The notes under the pieces are model-generated. The model was not told the origin of the DNA, made no database searches, and was given only the letters and a program-made list of their open reading frames with translations. From Planctomycetota bacterium (GTDB taxonomy: Bacteria; Planctomycetota; UBA8742; UBA2392), in assembly GCA_019636195.1 (NCBI GenBank), contig JAHBYA010000015.1:1-64000 (forward strand): DNA of 64,000 nucleotides, written 5' to 3'. Positions 61,416 to 64,000 of the stretch are shown in pieces. A program made the position numbers and the translations under genes. Each line of letters begins with the position of its first letter. The first letter of the stretch is position 1.

Positions 61416-63851
61416 TCAGGCCGCTACCATGCTGTCGTAGGGGTCGCTGCCGGCCGGGTTGCCGGAGGCCTTGCGCGCTTCCCACTCCTCGAAGGTGATC
61501 AGTATCTCGCGCTCTTTGCTGCCGCGCGCCGGGCCCAGTATGCCCGCGCGTTCCATCTGGATGATGATGCGCGTGGCGCGCGTATGGCCCAGGCCCATCG
61601 CTGTGCGCAGGAAGCTGGCGCTGCCGCGCCCAGCCGCCATGATCTGGTCAACTGCAACGACAAAGTCAGGGTCCAGCTCGCCGACGCCTCCCCCACCGCC
61701 CGTGGCTTCGGCGCCGCCGCCGCTGAACCGGCTGGGATCAATGACGTAGTTGGGCTTCAGCTGCGTGCGCAATGAATCCAGCATGCGGTTCATTTCATCG
61801 TCGGCGATGAAGGCGCTTTGAACCCGGATGGCACGGGGGTCGCCGGGCATAACCATCAGCAGGTCGCCCTTGCCCATCAGGTCTTCGGCGCCCGTCTGGT
61901 CCAGCACGATGCGTGACTCGCTGCCGGTGTTCACGCGCAGGCTGACACGCGCCGGGATGTTGGACTTGATCAAGCCGTTCAGCACATCGGCGCGGGGCGA
62001 CTGTGTGACGAGGATCAGGTGAATGCCTGCGGCGCGCGCCTTGGCGGCGATGCGCGCGATCAACTCGTCAATCTTGGTGTCGCTTGCTACCAAAATCAGG
62101 TCAGCCAGTTCGTCCACAATGGCGACAATGCTGGGCAGGTGCGCTTCGCTCTCGGGGTCGGCGCCCGCGTCTTCAAGGCGCTTGCGCCGCTCGCGGTTGC
62201 TGAGTTCGTTGTATTCGGCCATCTTGCGCACGCCGGTGTGCTTGAACAGCGTGTAGCGGCGCTCCATTTCCTCGGCCAGCCACTCGAACACGCTGACGGC
62301 GCGGCGCGAGTCGTCAATCACCGGCGCCAGCAGGTGCGGGATGTCGCGATAAGGCGCGAACTCAACCTGCTTGGGATCGACCATCACCATGCGCAGGTCG
62401 CGCGGGCTGCGCGACATCAGCAGGCTGGCCAGCAGGACGTTTTCAAACACGCTTTTGCCCTGGCCGGTGGCGCCGCCCACCAGCAGGTGCGGCATGGCGG
62501 CGAGGTCGCGGATCACGGGCGTGCCCAGCGCGTCCTTGCCGAATGCCATGGGCAGGTCCATCTTCTTGCTGGCGGCCTCGAACTCGCTGGTTTCAAGGAT
62601 TTCGCGGAAGCTCACCATCTCGCGGGTGTGGTTGGGAACTTCAATGCCGACTGTGCTTTTGCCGGCCTGCGTCACGAATCGCACGCCGTGCACGCGCAGG
62701 TTCAGCGCCAGGTTGTCCTTCACGCGCTCGACCTTGCTCAGCATCACGTCCGGCGGGATTTCCATTTCGTAGGTGGTCACAGTCGGGCCGGGAATGCTGT
62801 CCACTACCCGCACATCCATGCGGAAGTGCGCAAACGTGGCGCGGATGATCTCGGCGCAGCGGGTCATCTCGGCCTTGGCGCGGCTGTTGTCGCGCTTCTT
62901 GCCGGCGTTGAGCATCGCCACTTCCGGCAGGCGGTAGCTTGCCAGCGCAGCCTCCCAGTCGAGCGTCTCAACGGGCTCGGGTGCGGCCTTCTCAATGGCT
63001 GGGCGCCGCGCGCCCACCTGTTGCGGCTCAGGCGCCGGTACGGGTTCAGGTTCGGCGGGAATGAGTGCAAGGTCGGGCTCAAAGACGATTTCGGATTCTT
63101 CGTCCGTCTCATCTTCTTCGTCTTCGTCGCCGTCCGCCACTTCAGGCTTGCTGCGCTTGAGCATGCGCGTGAGCCAGTTGCCGCCCTCTTTGGTTTCAGG
63201 CTCATGGGGCAGGATCGGGTCTGGAATCTCCGGCGGCGTAAGCGGGCCGGAGATGGCTTCGTCATCCTTGCCCAGCGGGTGCAGCAGGTCGCGGATGATC
63301 GGGTAGAACAGGATATCCGTGGCCAGCAGAAAGCTCAGCAGCAGGGTAAACGCCAGCACCAGGTACGTGCCGGTCAGCCCGAAGTTGGCCGCCAGCAGCC
63401 CGAACACGGTGGTGCCGATCACGCCGCCGCGCGACGGCATGATGCCGCTGTCGGCGTAGCTGTCGCCGAACATCGCGCTGAACGTGGCAACCAGCATGAC
63501 TGTGCCGATCAACCGCACCGGCCAGTCGGCGGCCTTGCGCCGGAAGAAGATCAGCGTGGCGTACACGCCAAGCACGGCGACAAGCAGGTAGGTCCCGACA
63601 CCCAGAAACGTGTACGCATAGTGCACCGCCACGGCGCCGATGCGGCCGCCCAGGTTGTGCGGCTCGGCGTTAACGGGCCATACGGCGCCCGCAATGTCGG
63701 CAGGGTCATAGCTGACGATGCTGAGGATCATGAAGGCCACAACCAGCAGCAGAGAAAGCGCGGCGCACTCCTGCACCAGGTCCTTGTTCAGGAACTTGCG
63801 GACGCTTTCCATTGACAGGGTGTCGCGGGTGCTGAGCGTCTTGCCGGCCAC
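61416..63851 (-). CDS. ftsK: DNA translocase FtsK/SpoIIIE
   Basis: An 811-aa ATP-driven DNA pump that clears and resolves chromosomes at the division septum. GTG 63851 is chosen because AAAGGA lies six bases upstream; an internal ATG at 63812 has no ribosome-binding site. The N-terminal domain has four membrane segments within residues about 25-170. A short acidic/Pro-rich linker follows (EDEEDETDEESEIV). The motor has the alpha subdomain, Walker A GGATGQGKS near residue 460, Walker B region (IVAIVDELADL), and the RecA-like segment ILVTQSPRADVLNG. The C-terminal winged-helix gamma domain (GSASFLRTAMGLGHTRATRIIIQMERAGILG) reads DNA orientation sequences. It is somewhat shorter than E. coli FtsK because of the short linker, as in SpoIIIE. 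Confidence 0.96.
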   Translation of the reverse strand: MAGKTLSTRDTLSMESVRKFLNKDLVQECAALSLLLVVAFMILSIVSYDPADIAGAVWPVNAEPHNLGGRIGAVAVHYAYTFLGVGTYLLVAVLGVYATLIFFRRKAADWPVRLIGTVMLVATFSAMFGDSYADSGIMPSRGGVIGTTVFGLLAANFGLTGTYLVLAFTLLLSFLLATDILFYPIIRDLLHPLGKDDEAISGPLTPPEIPDPILPHEPETKEGGNWLTRMLKRSKPEVADGDEDEEDETDEESEIVFEPDLALIPAEPEPVPAPEPQQVGARRPAIEKAAPEPVETLDWEAALASYRLPEVAMLNAGKKRDNSRAKAEMTRCAEIIRATFAHFRMDVRVVDSIPGPTVTTYEMEIPPDVMLSKVERVKDNLALNLRVHGVRFVTQAGKSTVGIEVPNHTREMVSFREILETSEFEAASKKMDLPMAFGKDALGTPVIRDLAAMPHLLVGGATGQGKSVFENVLLASLLMSRSPRDLRMVMVDPKQVEFAPYRDIPHLLAPVIDDSRRAVSVFEWLAEEMERRYTLFKHTGVRKMAEYNELSNRERRKRLEDAGADPESEAHLPSIVAIVDELADLILVASDTKIDELIARIAAKARAAGIHLILVTQSPRADVLNGLIKSNIPARVSLRVNTGSESRIVLDQTGAEDLMGKGDLLMVMPGDPRAIRVQSAFIADDEMNRMLDSLRTQLKPNYVIDPSRFSGGGAEATGGGGGVGELDPDFVVAVDQIMAAGRGSASFLRTAMGLGHTRATRIIIQMERAGILGPARGSKEREILITFEEWEARKASGNPAGSDPYDSMVAA

Positions 63852-64000
63852 AGGACTTCCTTTCGATAACAGCAGGCCCGCAGGCACGGGCCATTCACCG
63901 TTTCGGCAGGCGGGGAGCAAATTCTTGAGGCAACCTAGAGCCCGGGGCCATTCAGGCCTATGATCGCCGGTCAACGAACCAACCGCGACGGGAGAGCCCA
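63852..64000. other. Upstream region of ftsK and possible start of a truncated plus-strand gene
   Basis: Non-coding sequence upstream of ftsK that must hold its promoter; an 8-base palindromic GGCCCGCAGGCACGGGCC-like element lies near 63874-63891. A plus-strand ATG at 63960 opens a frame that runs to the window end (13 codons, Arg/Asn-rich), and GGGAG at 63990-63994 might instead serve a start just outside. The window is too short to decide. Confidence 0.3.

Overview
The window is GC-rich bacterial chromosome, densely coded on both strands, with no phage, insertion-sequence or CRISPR signature. Several things suggest a Planctomycetota (or at least PVC-group) bacterium: a zinc-ribbon/Ser-Thr kinase/WD40 protein, very large exported proteins with repeated carboxypeptidase-regulatory-like domains, a Minf_1886-type small protein behind metG, a long-tailed secretin, and planctomycete-style palindromic intergenic repeats. 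This placement is inference from gene content; no rRNA or marker-tree evidence is present.

Layout. 1-150: an inverted-repeat element. 148-927: a sirtuin. 996-9848: a same-strand cluster with a small membrane protein, a two-helix RCK ion channel with an atypical pore, and two tandem giant proteins (1116 and 1217 aa), each joining a PP2C/SpoIIE (RsbU-type) phosphatase to a STAND (NB-ARC-like) ATPase, TPR repeats and a basic tail; a strong terminator follows. 9904-13535: flotillin/NfeD pair and glutamate dehydrogenase. 13611-16754: kinase-WD40 protein and a PSP1/RicT protein, divergent. 16755-17340: a non-coding, palindrome-rich element. 17341-20884: metG, its coupled Minf_1886 partner, and an APH-AAA kinase fusion. 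20955-26631: an export-related set (secretin, stand-alone STN-like protein, CarboxypepD_reg/PDZ protein). 26805-30351: succinate dehydrogenase sdhC-sdhA-sdhB. 30503-32742: MFS exporter, GNAT, glyoxalase-like protein. 32790-34966: two serine tRNAs flanking a putative 34-aa basic peptide, tadA, an HU protein and a CPBP protease. 35026-43493: RDD protein, MEMO-family protein, beta-helix lipoprotein, acpS, carB and a small protein. 43529-51437: endonuclease III, HEAT-like exported protein, hutI, class III aminotransferase, macro-domain protein and a degenerate M16 protein. 51746-55802: small membrane and envelope proteins, prfA, rpmE. 55999-63851: giant CarboxypepD_reg protein with an NBR1-like end, a lone nuoN, a membrane protein and ftsK.

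Much of the window is ordinary housekeeping: translation (metG, prfA, rpmE, tadA, tRNA-Ser), pyrimidine/arginine precursor synthesis (carB), lipid carrier activation (acpS), respiration (sdhCAB, nuoN) and chromosome segregation (ftsK). The strongest candidate for an undescribed system is the 996-9848 cluster. There a regulated phosphatase output is joined directly to an ATP-driven STAND/TPR sensor, in duplicate, beside a nucleotide-gated-type channel. No anti-sigma kinase or anti-anti-sigma partner is visible nearby, so its target is unknown.
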